From Arcanobacterium phocae (lineage in GTDB: Bacteria > Actinomycetota > Actinomycetes > Actinomycetales > Actinomycetaceae): DNA of 64,000 nucleotides. The position numbers and the translations under genes are program-made. The stretch is taken from the NCBI RefSeq assembly GCF_900105865.1, contig NZ_LT629804.1, positions 1,922,001 to 1,986,000 of the forward strand, given 5' to 3'. Of this stretch, positions 42,964-52,540 are shown in pieces (positions within the stretch are counted from its first letter, which is position 1; each line of letters opens with the position of its first letter). The notes beneath the pieces were generated by a model, which saw nothing but the letters and a program-made list of their open reading frames with translations, had not been told where the DNA came from and did not search any database.

Positions 42964-43761
42964 ATGAACGCTACGAATGATATTCGTTATACAGTTGGCC
43001 AAGTTGCTGACATATTTCAGGTGACTGTACGGACTCTCCATCATTGGGAGCAGGCCGGATTACTCCAACCCGCGGAGCGGAGCTGGTCTAATTACCGGTT
43101 GTACTCCGACGCAGATTGCCAACGTATTCAGCACATTCTGATTTACCGTGCGACGGGCATGGCATTAGCGGATATCAGAGTTCTCCTTGACGGGGATTCC
43201 AGCGGGATTGACCATTTAATCAAACAACGCGAAACGTTAATCAATCAGCAGCAAGAGCTAGCTGACATGATTGCAGCGATCGATATCCTTATGGAGGATA
43301 CTGTGAAGAAACAACCTATGACGGCACACCAGATTGGTGAAATTCTAAGACAAGCTAATTTTGCCGAATATCAACAGGAAGCTGAAGATAAATACGCCAG
43401 CTCTGATGACTGGAAGGTTAGTGAAGAACGTACGAAAGAGTGGACTGCGAATGATTGGCTGTCTGTTCGTGCGCAGTTCGCCGATATTGATGCAAAACTA
43501 GTTGCTGCAGTACGAGAGGGTATAGCCTCAGATAGCTCAGCAGCACAAAAACTAGTTGAAGAACATCGTCAAGTGCTCAGCACGTTTTTCCCAGTGACAC
43601 ATGCGAAGCATTTTATTCTTTCTCGTGGGTATATTAAGGACGAACGCTTCCGCGAATATTACGAGAATCAGCAAGAAGACTTAGCTCAATGGCTAGCTGA
43701 CGCAATTGCCGCTAATTCACAGGCAAATGGCGTAGATCCGGCTGCCTGCATCTGGGAGTAG
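42964..43761 (+). CDS. TipA-like MerR-family regulator with TipAS domain
   Basis: A 265-residue regulator. N-terminal MerR winged helix: YTVGQVADIFQVTVRTLHHWEQAGLLQPAERSWSNYRLYSDADCQRIQHILIYRATGMALADIRVLL. A coiled-coil dimerisation helix is at about 85-115, then a TipAS ligand domain at about 135-260 (VTHAKHFILSRGYIKDERFREYYE and DLAQWLADAIAANS). TipA relatives sense thiopeptides or other hydrophobic drugs. Autoregulation is supported by the MerR-type promoter directly at its own start. Confidence 0.9.
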   Translation: MNATNDIRYTVGQVADIFQVTVRTLHHWEQAGLLQPAERSWSNYRLYSDADCQRIQHILIYRATGMALADIRVLLDGDSSGIDHLIKQRETLINQQQELADMIAAIDILMEDTVKKQPMTAHQIGEILRQANFAEYQQEAEDKYASSDDWKVSEERTKEWTANDWLSVRAQFADIDAKLVAAVREGIASDSSAAQKLVEEHRQVLSTFFPVTHAKHFILSRGYIKDERFREYYENQQEDLAQWLADAIAANSQANGVDPAACIWE

Positions 43762-43775
43762 TCTTACATGCGCGT

Positions 43776-43847
43776 GCATACAGTTTGCATAATTACAACG
43801 TTTACGCCGTAGTTGGCCTGTTAATGCGAAAAATGCAAACTGTATGC
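43776..43847. repeat. Inverted repeat with 15-bp perfect arms
   Basis: GCATACAGTTTGCAT (43776-43790) and ATGCAAACTGTATGC (43833-43847) with a 42-base loop, between the TipA-like gene and the broken lipoprotein gene. The arms also extend imperfectly into CGCG. Too wide for an ordinary terminator. Confidence 0.7.
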
Positions 43848-43879
43848 GCGTTTCTTCTTGTTGCGAGTAGATTATAGGT

Positions 43880-44335
43880 ATGCATGCAGTAATTAAAACC
43901 CCGATGTTGATTGTTGTTTCTCTAGTACTACTTTTGACCGCTTGTTCGTCTGCTACGCATGCAGAATATTAAGAGAATACATCCGATAGTGTCACTGTAT
44001 TTGATGACCATGGCCGAAAGATCGCTACGTTCGCATCTCACAAAGATTTAGACTTTTTCTCCACGTTGGTTGGAGACAGCTTTACCTCTGATGCAGATGA
44101 ATACGAATTGGCGGGTCTAGCAATGGAGGTTCCAGAAGATGCACATGCTAATTACACTTATGTCTTCACACATTTTCGGGATGACGGGAAAGAAGAAATA
44201 GCAAAATTATTGGTCTATAAGAATTATCCTTATGTGACTTTAACTGGAATTACGATGGTCACACCATTGACATGGGACATCTCGAATGAGGAGATGGAAA
44301 TTTCTACAGCATCTCTCGCACACAAGTCTAAATGA
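43880..44335 (+). pseudogene. Lipoprotein gene interrupted by an in-frame TAA
   Basis: From the ATG at 43880 the frame encodes a good lipoprotein signal (LVLLLTACSS, lipobox LTAC), then hits TAA at codon 31 (43970-43972) immediately after HAEY. The same frame then continues open for 120 codons to 44335 with protein-like sequence (VTVFDDHGRKIATFASHKD, then ELAGLAMEVPEDAHANYTYVF). The simplest reading is a nonsense mutation in a secreted lipoprotein of about 150 residues. Internal restart inside the body would lose the export signal. Family not recognised. A sequencing error cannot be excluded. Confidence 0.75.
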
Positions 44336-44393
44336 GACTAGGTGAGCTAAAACTACGTAGTCTTATTCGGATACATGCTCATGATGAGAGCAG

Positions 44394-45320
44394 TTAAAAC
44401 ACTGTCAGTCCGCGTGCGCGGAAAACATCACGGACAGCTTCAGTTGCTTCCTTTGACGGAGGTTCGACATCCTGTAATTGGTACTCAAGACCTAAGGAAG
44501 CCCATTTGTCACGGGCCATCTGATGGAATGGAAGAACTTCAACTCGTTCTACACTGGATGCCCAGCCTGCAACGATGTCGGCCACTGCTTCAACATTTTG
44601 TGGATCATCTGTTAGCCCTGGAACAAGGACAAAACGGATCCAGATTTTGTTCCCTCGCGCTACAAGACGTTTGCCGAAGCTTAACGTTGGCTCAAGGTCA
44701 CGCCCAGTAGTTCGCTTGTAATAGTCGGGGATTCCCGACTTTACATCGAGCAAAAAGAGATCGACATTGTCGAGCATCTCGTCGGTCATATTCGCACCCA
44801 AAAATCCGGACGAATCAACTGCAGTATGAATGCCCATGTCTTTGCAACCTTGCAATAGCTTCGCGAGAAATTTAGGTTGCATCATTGGTTCACCTCCAGA
44901 GAAGGTGACACCACCATTTGACACTGTGAATACCGCTTTATATCGCGAGATTTTTTCGAGCATATCAGCCGTTCTTACTGCTGTACCCTCTTTCATTTTT
45001 AAGGTGTCTGGATTATGGCAATATAGACACCGAAGCGGACAACCAGCGAAAAATGTCGTTAGTCGGGTGCCCGGACCATCAACCGCTGTTACGAGTTCCC
45101 AAGAGTGGACAGAGCCGATGTCACCTGCTTGCACACCAGAAACATGTTCATGGTGTGACATCGGCCCTGCCAGGGAAACTCCGTCAAGACCTGCTCCACT
45201 TAAACGTGGGACTTCATCTTCAATAGGCTGCGGACGGTACTCACCAGTAGTTCCTTCAGAACCCCAGTAACGAGTAGCATCAAATTCTTCAGCGCTGTGG
45301 TGTGCAGTAGATGTTGTCAT
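44394..45320 (-). CDS. pflA: Pyruvate formate-lyase-activating enzyme
   Basis: A 308-residue radical SAM enzyme that installs the glycyl radical of PFL. The 4Fe-4S motif is CxxxCxxC in GCPLRCLYCHNPDT near residue 99; NGGVTFSGGEPMMQPKFLAKLLQ is the SAM-binding GGE motif. It is about 60 residues longer at the N-terminus than E. coli PflA. It is last in the pflB - radical subunit - pflA operon, 26 bases after the glycyl-radical gene. Confidence 0.95.
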   Translation of the reverse strand: MTTSTAHHSAEEFDATRYWGSEGTTGEYRPQPIEDEVPRLSGAGLDGVSLAGPMSHHEHVSGVQAGDIGSVHSWELVTAVDGPGTRLTTFFAGCPLRCLYCHNPDTLKMKEGTAVRTADMLEKISRYKAVFTVSNGGVTFSGGEPMMQPKFLAKLLQGCKDMGIHTAVDSSGFLGANMTDEMLDNVDLFLLDVKSGIPDYYKRTTGRDLEPTLSFGKRLVARGNKIWIRFVLVPGLTDDPQNVEAVADIVAGWASSVERVEVLPFHQMARDKWASLGLEYQLQDVEPPSKEATEAVRDVFRARGLTVF

Positions 45321-45346
45321 AAAAGCAGATCAATCCTTAAAAGATC

Positions 45347-45595
45347 TCACATACCCTGGTGGAAGGTACGGGAGATAACGTCGAGCTGCTGCTCACGGGT
45401 GAGGCGCACAAAGTTCACTGCGTAACCCGAAACGCGAACGGTCAGCTGTGGGTACTTCTCTGGGTGCTCCATTGCGTCCTCGAGGGTGTCGCGGTTGAGC
45501 ACGTTGATGTTTGCATGGTAAAGGCCCTGTACGCCACCTTTTGCGGCGCGCTGTGCCTTCATCGAAGCGAGACGCTCTTCGTATGTTGTTGCCAT
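45347..45595 (-). CDS. grcA: Separate glycyl-radical subunit of pyruvate formate-lyase (GrcA-like)
   Basis: An 82-residue protein equal to the C-terminal glycyl-radical domain of [53 protein letters not shown]. The radical glycine is in RVSGYAV. It has its own ATG with AAAGGA upstream, a short basic N-terminal helix and a 49-base gap from the pflB stop. Since the preceding PflB ends before this domain, the protein is probably an obligate subunit, unlike E. coli GrcA, which is a spare part for damaged PFL. Confidence 0.9.
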   Translation of the reverse strand: MATTYEERLASMKAQRAAKGGVQGLYHANINVLNRDTLEDAMEHPEKYPQLTVRVSGYAVNFVRLTREQQLDVISRTFHQGM

Positions 45596-45644
45596 GATAT
45601 TTTCCTTTCGTGGGAGTGATTGTTTCATTGAACGAAACTGGGCG

Positions 45645-47732
45645 TCAGCCCTTCTTGATGAAGCCAGCATCCATGATGCCAACCAAGTTATCGACCTGCT
45701 CAGCCAAGTCACGGCCAAGAGACGATGGGACGATTGTGTTAGTGAGAGAAATACCGTCGAGGGCATCTTTGTAGTGGAGCTTTCCAACAGAAAGCATTGA
45801 GGCTAGCATGCCGTGCGTATCCATTCCATTTTCTGGGTTTGCACCCGGAGCGAATGGCGTACCTGCACGGTGTCCAGACGGGAAGTTACCAGTTGCCTTA
45901 CCATAAACCACATTTGAGGTAATGGTAAGAACTGACTGGGTTGGGATCGCATTGCGATACATCGGGATCTTCTTGATTTTCTCCATAATGGTGTGGACGA
46001 TTGTAGCAGCGATGTCATCTGCACGATCATCATCATTGCCATAAGTTGGGAATTCGCCTTCAGTCGTGTAATCAACAATCAAACCAGTTTCATCGCGAAC
46101 TGGCGTGACCTTGGCATACTTAATAGCCGAAAGCGAGTCAGCTACGATTGACAGCCCTGCAATTCCACAACCCATGGTGCGAAGAATTTCAGAGTCGTGC
46201 AGTGCCATTTCCATGGCCTCGTAAGCGTACTTATCGTGGCAATAGTGGATGATGTTAAGAGCCTCAACATAGGTACCAACAACCCAATCGAGCATCTCTT
46301 CATACTTTGCCCAGACCTCATCAAAGTCAAGTGGACCATCACCCTTAATTGGCTCATATCCATCAACGATCTGCTTTCCAGACATTTCATCTCTGCCGCC
46401 GTTAAGCGCATAGAGCAGAGCCTTAGCGGCATTAACACGTGCGCCGAAGAACTGCATCTGCTTGCCAACTGCCATTGGCGACACACAGCATGCGATAGCG
46501 GCGTCATCGCCCCAGTAGCTACGGATCTGTTCGTCAGCCTCATATTGAATCGATGAGGTCTCGATAGACACTCGCGCACAGAAACGCTTATAACCGATCG
46601 GTAACTTGTCAGACCAGAAAATCGTGATGTTTGGCTCCGGAGCTGGTCCAAGATTAACCAGCGTCTGCAACAAACGGAACGAAGTCTTGGTGACGAGCGG
46701 ACGACCATCTTCGCCGAAGCCACCATCAGACCAAGTCGCCCAGTACGGATCACCAGAGAAGATTTCGTCGTAGGCTGTGGTGCGAAGGAATCGGACGATG
46801 CGCAACTTAATAACAAGCTGATCGATGATTTCTTGCGCATCCTGCTCAGTAATACGGCCGGCTACCAAATCACGCTCGAAGTAGATATCAAAAAATGCCG
46901 AAAGGCGACCGAACGACATTGCAGCACCGTCTTGCGACTTGACAGAGCCAAGGTAGCCGAAATAGGTCCACTGGACCGCTTCTTGAGCTGTCTTTGCCGG
47001 ACGGGAGATATCAAAACCGTAGCTAGAAGCCATGTTCTTTAGCTTCTTCAACGCTTTAATCTGCTCAGAAATCTCTTCACGATTACGCGCCCAATCCTGA
47101 CTAAAAGGTTGATCAGCGTAAAGATCCTTATCCTTCATCTTTTCGGAGATTAGATGGTCAACACCATACAATGCAACACGACGATAATCACCAATAATGC
47201 GACCACGTCCGTACGCGTCCGGAAGGCCGGTAATGATATGGGAGGAACGGGCCGCACGAATGCGTGGGGTGTAAATATCGAAAACACCGTCATTGTGAGT
47301 CTTGCGATACTTGGTGAAAATCTCTTTAACATCCGGATTCGGCTCTTTGTCGGCTTCTTTGATAGCGGTTTCAACCATTCGCCATCCACCGTTAGGCATC
47401 ATTGCACGCTTGAGTGGAACATCGGTTTGGAGACCAACAATGACATCGTCGTCTTCAGAAATGTAGCCAGCTCCAAATGCATCTACATCTGCAGGCGTAT
47501 TGACATCAACATCATAGACGCGCTTTTGACGCTCAACGGAAAGATACTTATCTGCTAACGTATCCCAGACCCTGCGCGTCTTTTCAGTTTCGCCGGCAAG
47601 AAACGAGGCATCACCTTCGTATGGAGTGTAATTCTTCTGAATGAAGTCACGAACGTCAATAGCATCCTGCCATAGACCATTCTTGAAGCCCTCCCACTCA
47701 GGGTGCGAAGCAGTTTCGACTGTTTGAGTCAC
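45645..47732 (-). CDS. pflB: Pyruvate formate-lyase catalytic core lacking the glycyl-radical domain
   Basis: A 695-residue formate C-acetyltransferase converting pyruvate and CoA to acetyl-CoA and formate. The catalytic Cys-Cys pair is in [23 protein letters not shown] near residue 415. It ends [13 protein letters not shown], exactly where E. coli PFL (760 residues) continues into its radical domain; that domain is encoded by the next gene. GTG start with AAAAGGAG 9 bases upstream. A DosR-like box lies about 190 bases upstream, consistent with induction by low oxygen. Confidence 0.95.
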   Translation of the reverse strand: MTQTVETASHPEWEGFKNGLWQDAIDVRDFIQKNYTPYEGDASFLAGETEKTRRVWDTLADKYLSVERQKRVYDVDVNTPADVDAFGAGYISEDDDVIVGLQTDVPLKRAMMPNGGWRMVETAIKEADKEPNPDVKEIFTKYRKTHNDGVFDIYTPRIRAARSSHIITGLPDAYGRGRIIGDYRRVALYGVDHLISEKMKDKDLYADQPFSQDWARNREEISEQIKALKKLKNMASSYGFDISRPAKTAQEAVQWTYFGYLGSVKSQDGAAMSFGRLSAFFDIYFERDLVAGRITEQDAQEIIDQLVIKLRIVRFLRTTAYDEIFSGDPYWATWSDGGFGEDGRPLVTKTSFRLLQTLVNLGPAPEPNITIFWSDKLPIGYKRFCARVSIETSSIQYEADEQIRSYWGDDAAIACCVSPMAVGKQMQFFGARVNAAKALLYALNGGRDEMSGKQIVDGYEPIKGDGPLDFDEVWAKYEEMLDWVVGTYVEALNIIHYCHDKYAYEAMEMALHDSEILRTMGCGIAGLSIVADSLSAIKYAKVTPVRDETGLIVDYTTEGEFPTYGNDDDRADDIAATIVHTIMEKIKKIPMYRNAIPTQSVLTITSNVVYGKATGNFPSGHRAGTPFAPGANPENGMDTHGMLASMLSVGKLHYKDALDGISLTNTIVPSSLGRDLAEQVDNLVGIMDAGFIKKG

Positions 47733-47993
47733 GGTGCATTACTCCTTTTCACTGCAACCAGCGGGACTTTTGTTATACGCGAATCCACACCGATCGCATC
47801 TATTTCCCAGCAACTAGCTGCTGGCGCTACCTTCAGATTAGTCGCCTTTCTCTGTAGATTCTTAGCGAAAATAGCTCTCGGCATAAAACGTACGGTAGTG
47901 CTCCTCACAGCACCCATCCATTAGGGACTAAGGTCCTTTCGTTCCAATCGCCTTTTGCTCTAAACCGATAAAACTCAGCACAGAAAATACCAA
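47733..47993 (-). promoter_or_regulatory. Upstream region of the pfl operon
   Basis: A gap of 261 bases with no gene between ilvE and pflB (both minus). It holds the ribosome site of pflB at its left end and the GGGACTAAGGTCC element at 47921-47940. No clear FNR or Rex site was seen. Confidence 0.5.
47921..47940. promoter_or_regulatory. DosR/DevR-like box upstream of pflB
   Basis: TTAGGGACTAAGGTCCTTTC matches the mycobacterial DosR consensus TTSGGGACTWWAGTCCCSAA at 14 of 20 positions with the whole GGGAC...GTCC core intact. The only downstream gene on the appropriate strand is pflB. No dosRS homologue lies in the window. Confidence 0.5.
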
Positions 47994-49139
47994 CTACGCT
48001 TCTACAAGTCGATACATCCATCCAAAGCGATCCGGAACTCGACCAAATTGAATATCAGTCAGTTCGCGGTAGATGCGATGAGCGACGGCCGATCCTAACA
48101 AATCCACCCGTTTGTCTCCCATCGTTAAAGAACCGATAGAAACTACCGCAGCAGCAGTGCCACAGGAAAACATTTCCACAACCTCACCATTTTCGATCCC
48201 TGTCCACAGTTCAGCTAGTTCAATATCTTCTTCCCGAGTTAACACCCCGTCGTCGTCGAGCAACTGCAAAATAGCAGAACGAGTCGAACCTGGAAGGATG
48301 GTCCCAGAAAGCGCCGGCGTACGAACGGTCCCGTCAGCCATCACTACAAAAACATTCATCGCACCTAGCTCTTCAATCCGCGAATTGGTTGCAGCATCAA
48401 GAAAAAGAACCTCATCATAACCACGCTCAAACGCATGTGACTTCGCGTAAAAAGATGCAGCATAGTTCCCGCCAGTTTTAACGTTACCCATCCCACCCGG
48501 GCCAGCACGGTGATGTGTACGTTCTACCCAGACATTAATAGGTGTGAAACCATGAGCAAAATATGGCCCCGACGGCGAAGCAACTACGCCGTACTCGAAC
48601 CGCTTCGCGGCACGCACTCCCAAAAATGCCTCCGAAGCAAAAATGAATGGACGCAAGTATAAGGTCGCCCCGGCAGCTTGCGGAACCCAGCGGCGATCTG
48701 CTCGGACCAGTCCAACCAACGAACCTAAAAAATCTTCAACCGGGAACTGCGGGATCATTAACCGCTCATTTGACATATTCAACCGGGCAGCATTGTAAGC
48801 GGGTCTAAAAGTCCAGATGGATCCGTCGGCATGCCGGTAGGCCTTGAGTCCCTCAAAAACTTCTTGCCCATAATGCAAAACAGCTCCGGCTGGATCTAAC
48901 GAAAGTGGACCATAAGGCTTAATCTTGAAATCATGCCAACCGGCAGACTCCTCCCATGAGGCCCGCGCCATATAATCAGTAAACTCAACTCCGAATCCAA
49001 GCGTACGCATAACTGCTTGATAGTGCTTTTCTTCAGCTAGTCCCGGATGTGGCAATGTTACAAATCTTTGAGCAACATCATCGGCACAAGGCCACTGCCT
49101 AGTAGCACATTGTTCAAGAGCTGTCTGAGAGCGCGGCAT
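47994..49139 (-). CDS. ilvE: Branched-chain amino acid aminotransferase
   Basis: A 381-residue class IV PLP aminotransferase making Val, Leu and Ile from their keto acids. VLHYGQEVFEGLKAYRHADGSIWTFRP at about 80-110, YLRPFIFASEAFLGV, and the PLP lysine in GMGNVKTGGNYAASF near 220. EELGAMNVFVV and LSGTILPGSTRSAILQL are the conserved later motifs. GAGGAG 8 bases before the ATG. Monocistronic by position. Confidence 0.95.
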   Translation of the reverse strand: MPRSQTALEQCATRQWPCADDVAQRFVTLPHPGLAEEKHYQAVMRTLGFGVEFTDYMARASWEESAGWHDFKIKPYGPLSLDPAGAVLHYGQEVFEGLKAYRHADGSIWTFRPAYNAARLNMSNERLMIPQFPVEDFLGSLVGLVRADRRWVPQAAGATLYLRPFIFASEAFLGVRAAKRFEYGVVASPSGPYFAHGFTPINVWVERTHHRAGPGGMGNVKTGGNYAASFYAKSHAFERGYDEVLFLDAATNSRIEELGAMNVFVVMADGTVRTPALSGTILPGSTRSAILQLLDDDGVLTREEDIELAELWTGIENGEVVEMFSCGTAAAVVSIGSLTMGDKRVDLLGSAVAHRIYRELTDIQFGRVPDRFGWMYRLVEA

Positions 49140-49203
49140 GAATACATCTCCTCAAATAACTGTCAACAACCAGACCTATCGTACGCTCTTTATTTAGTAT
49201 GAG

Positions 49204-50649
49204 TTAGTCACAGATTTCCATTTGTGAATCATCTGGATAAATCTGTCCCATATAGACTGGAGACATAAGGTTTTCGACAGACAGTGCACGATCCAACTCA
49301 GCAGGACTCATTAACCCTCGCTCTAGCACTACTTCTCGCACTGATTTCCCTGTTCGAATAGCCTCTTTACCAACTAGATCCCCTTTATGGTGACCAATAA
49401 TGTCATTGAGATACGTAACGATACCGATCGAATTCATCACATGGGCTCGACATACTTCCTCGTTCACAGTTATGCCAGAAACACAACGTTCTCGTAAGGT
49501 CACTAATGCTCGTCTCAGAAGTTGAATCGACTCAAAAATCGCCTGACCAATCACCGGTTCCATCACGTTCAGCTGTAGCTGGCCAGCTTGTGAGGCTAAC
49601 ATGACAGTCGTATCATTGCCCATCACTTTGAATGCAATCTGGTTGACTACTTCCGGAATCACCGGGTTCACTTTCGCTGGCATAATCGATGAGCCGGCCT
49701 GCATTTTGGGTAGGTTAATCTCATTCAGCCCAGCTCTCGGACCAGAAGAAAGCAAACGCAGATCGTTGCAGATGGTCGATAGTTTGACCGCTAACCGGCG
49801 CAATGCAGAATGGATCGAAATATAAGCGCCAGTATCGGATGTTGCCTCAATTAGGTTCGGTGCAGCAACAAGATCTAACCCAGTTACTTCTGAGAGCCTG
49901 CGCACTACAATCTCCTGGAATCCATCAGGGGTATTGAGTTTAGTACCGATAGCCGTTGCACCCAGATTGATTTCAAGTAGCAGTGCCGACGTACGTTTCA
50001 AATTACGTATTTCTTCGTCCATGAGCACTCCGAATCCTTCGAATTCTTGCCCAAGAGTCATTGGCACTGCATCTTGGAGCTGAGTGCGGCCCATTTTCAG
50101 TACGTTTGCGTTTTGTTCTCCGAGCATATTGAACGCATGACGCATGTGCTTGATCTCCGCTATAAGATCTTTAACCATCCAATAGACTGCAATACGAAAG
50201 CCCGTTGGATATGCATCATTAGTGGACTGAGATTTATTGACATGGTCATTAGGGTTAACGACGTCGTACTTTCCTTTTGGCTCGCCAAGAATCTCCAACG
50301 CCAAATTTGCTACAACTTCGTTGGCATTCATATTGACTGACGTTCCGGCTCCACCTTGGAATACATCCACCGGGAATTGATCCATACAGCGGCCTTCATT
50401 CAAGATCAGGTCACAGGCAGCAACTATAGCTTTACTCACTCGAGCCGACAATACTTTTTTATCTCGGTTAGCAAGGGCTTCGGCTTTTTTCACACTAACC
50501 ATGGCCCTGATAAATTCAGGAATATCGTTGATCGTAGCACCAGAGATAGCGAAGTTCTCAATTGCTCGTTGAGTATGTACTCCATAATAAGCATCTTCAG
50601 GGATTTCTCGTGTTCCGAGTAGATCTTCCTCCACGCGCGAGTTAGACAC
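49204..50649 (-). CDS. aspA: Aspartate ammonia-lyase
   Basis: A 481-residue fumarase/aspartase superfamily enzyme that deaminates aspartate to fumarate. The signature loop [11 protein letters not shown] near residue 325 carries the catalytic Ser. [35 protein letters not shown] and [18 protein letters not shown] identify aspartase rather than fumarase. Divergent from the AspT/SucE-like carrier, which fits aspartate uptake, conversion to fumarate and export of succinate. Confidence 0.94.
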   Translation of the reverse strand: MSNSRVEEDLLGTREIPEDAYYGVHTQRAIENFAISGATINDIPEFIRAMVSVKKAEALANRDKKVLSARVSKAIVAACDLILNEGRCMDQFPVDVFQGGAGTSVNMNANEVVANLALEILGEPKGKYDVVNPNDHVNKSQSTNDAYPTGFRIAVYWMVKDLIAEIKHMRHAFNMLGEQNANVLKMGRTQLQDAVPMTLGQEFEGFGVLMDEEIRNLKRTSALLLEINLGATAIGTKLNTPDGFQEIVVRRLSEVTGLDLVAAPNLIEATSDTGAYISIHSALRRLAVKLSTICNDLRLLSSGPRAGLNEINLPKMQAGSSIMPAKVNPVIPEVVNQIAFKVMGNDTTVMLASQAGQLQLNVMEPVIGQAIFESIQLLRRALVTLRERCVSGITVNEEVCRAHVMNSIGIVTYLNDIIGHHKGDLVGKEAIRTGKSVREVVLERGLMSPAELDRALSVENLMSPVYMGQIYPDDSQMEICD

Positions 50650-50826
50650 TTGCCCCTCCTAGGACTGCAGTCAATTCTTCTGTTAGTAAGCATAGTCGCC
50701 TATCAGCAAACTGTCTGAACTTCAGGTAGATTAACGAGCATTTCTATTTTCTCCCGTAGCTTACTACTACTAGGACTATCTGCTCAGTTTTATTTTTAAA
50801 GCCAGCTATGATTGGTATAACTATCT

Positions 50827-50848
50827 ACAAGATCACATAATATCTTGT
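50827..50848. promoter_or_regulatory. Inverted repeat in the aspA-carrier intergenic region
   Basis: ACAAGAT-8 bases-ATCTTGT, 26 bases before the carrier ATG in the 224-base divergent region. Candidate operator, binding protein unknown. Confidence 0.4.
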
Positions 50849-50873
50849 CCATCACTCACTCACCAGGAGTCAC

Positions 50874-52475
50874 ATGTCCTTCTTTTTCCAATTATTCGCG
50901 GATAACCAAGTACTGTTGCTTTTCTTCCTTGTTGGATGCGGCGCGATTCTTGCAAAGATCCGTATTCGAGGAATATCGCTAGGGGCCGCAGCCGTATTGT
51001 TTCTTTCTATCGGAATCACTGCGTGGGCGCTTAATAGCGGATACGAAATTCAGGTCGAGCACGATCTTGGTGTTCTTGGACTTGCGCTCTTCGCATTCGC
51101 TATCGGTATTACTTCAGGTCCAACATTTTTCAATACGCTAAAATCGTCAATTCTGCCAGTCATTTTAATGCTAGTAGCGTTTATTGTCGCCGCTGGAGTT
51201 GCTGCTGGCGTCGGTCGCGCCTTGGGCATGGATTGGGCACTGATTGCCGGTATCTTCGCCGGCGCAACAACAAATACACCGGCTTTGTCTGCAGCGGGAA
51301 CTGCGTCGGGAGACCCCGCTTTAGCAACTGTTGGATATGCGATCACATACTTATTCGGCGTTATTGCAATGCTCGGCTTTTCTGCTTTGGCTCTTTCACG
51401 CCGCAGTTCTGACAAAGATAAGCCCTCACCTATTCGTAACCGGACGATCCGTGTAGAACGCTCCGATAGGCCGACCATCGCTTCCCTTCTTGGGACCATC
51501 GGGGGAGGTTTACAGTTTTCCCGCATTCGTCGCGGAGAAACCGGGCCTATTTGGCTACCAACTAACTCTGACGTCCTAGAAAAAGATGATCTTGTGACTG
51601 TGATTGGCACCGTTGAGGAGGTTGACCGCGCCATTAAACTTGTTGGCCATGGCTCATCACACTCCCTTATCGCGGATCGTCGTTATCTCGACTTCCGTCG
51701 TATCACCATCTCTAATTCTGGAATTGCAGGGCGCAAACTTGGTGAATTGGAAATCGACGAGAAGTTTGGTGGCACCATTTCACGTATTCGTCGGGGTGAT
51801 ACAGACATGGTCGCTGACCCATCAATTCGATTACAGCTTGGCGATCGCGTTCGCGTTGTAGCACCAACGCATTCCTTAGCAAAGATTTCCGAATTCTTTG
51901 GTGACTCCTCACATGGCTTGACCGACATCAATCCCGTAGCGTTGGGATTAGGAATGGCACTCGGCATTATTATCGGCGAATGGGAAATCCTCACACCATC
52001 GGGGCTCACATTCTCTATCGGTTCTGCAGCTGGCACCCTTCTCGTCGGGCTAGTTATGGGCCGGTTGGGACGCATCGGCAAAGTTGTCACTACGCTTCCA
52101 TACACAACATGTCAGGTTCTATCCGAGCTTGGCCTACTCGTGTTCCTATCCTATGCTGGCACAAAAGCTGGATCACAAATCGTTGTCGCATTTACTGGGG
52201 GCGCATGGATGCAGATTCTCTTGCTGGGTATCTTAGTGACGCTCATTGTGGGAGGCGCTTTCTATGTCTCAATGCGACTCCTGACTTCCACTGGCGGTAC
52301 CCGACTAGCGGGCGCCATTGGTGGAATCCAAACTCAGCCAGCAGTACTCGGATTTGCTAATGACCGTACGTCGTTCGATCCGCGAGTAGCACTCGGATAC
52401 GCAATGGTTTACCCAGTAGCTATGGTGGCCAAAATCTTCATTGCTCAGATTCTAGGTTCTTTCGCTGGTCTCTAA
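50874..52475 (+). CDS. AspT/YidE/SucE-type aspartate-alanine exchanger family carrier
   Basis: A 533-residue membrane protein: N-terminal block of five to six helices, a cytoplasmic middle at about 180-350 with two RCK_C (TrkA_C) domains (SRIRRGETGPIWLPTNSDVL and ISRIRRGDTDMVADPSIRL), and a second block of five to six helices (LGLVVGL-like motifs, GGIQTQPAVLGFAND near 490). The internal repeats GIFAGATTNTPALSAAGTA and GGIQTQPAVLGFA are the paired family signature. Known members exchange aspartate for alanine or export succinate. The divergent aspA supports aspartate or C4-dicarboxylate transport. CAGGAGTC precedes the ATG. Confidence 0.9.
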   Translation: MSFFFQLFADNQVLLLFFLVGCGAILAKIRIRGISLGAAAVLFLSIGITAWALNSGYEIQVEHDLGVLGLALFAFAIGITSGPTFFNTLKSSILPVILMLVAFIVAAGVAAGVGRALGMDWALIAGIFAGATTNTPALSAAGTASGDPALATVGYAITYLFGVIAMLGFSALALSRRSSDKDKPSPIRNRTIRVERSDRPTIASLLGTIGGGLQFSRIRRGETGPIWLPTNSDVLEKDDLVTVIGTVEEVDRAIKLVGHGSSHSLIADRRYLDFRRITISNSGIAGRKLGELEIDEKFGGTISRIRRGDTDMVADPSIRLQLGDRVRVVAPTHSLAKISEFFGDSSHGLTDINPVALGLGMALGIIIGEWEILTPSGLTFSIGSAAGTLLVGLVMGRLGRIGKVVTTLPYTTCQVLSELGLLVFLSYAGTKAGSQIVVAFTGGAWMQILLLGILVTLIVGGAFYVSMRLLTSTGGTRLAGAIGGIQTQPAVLGFANDRTSFDPRVALGYAMVYPVAMVAKIFIAQILGSFAGL

Positions 52476-52484
52476 TAGCTCCAC

Positions 52485-52528
52485 ATAAATGTTGGGTGAG
52501 GACGAATCCGTCCTCACCCAACATTTAT
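52485..52528. terminator. Bidirectional terminator
   Basis: Perfect 20-bp stem beginning ATAAATGTTGGGTGAGG with a 4-base loop, between the convergent carrier and thrE genes. Confidence 0.9.
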
Positions 52529-52540
52529 AAAGACAACGTA

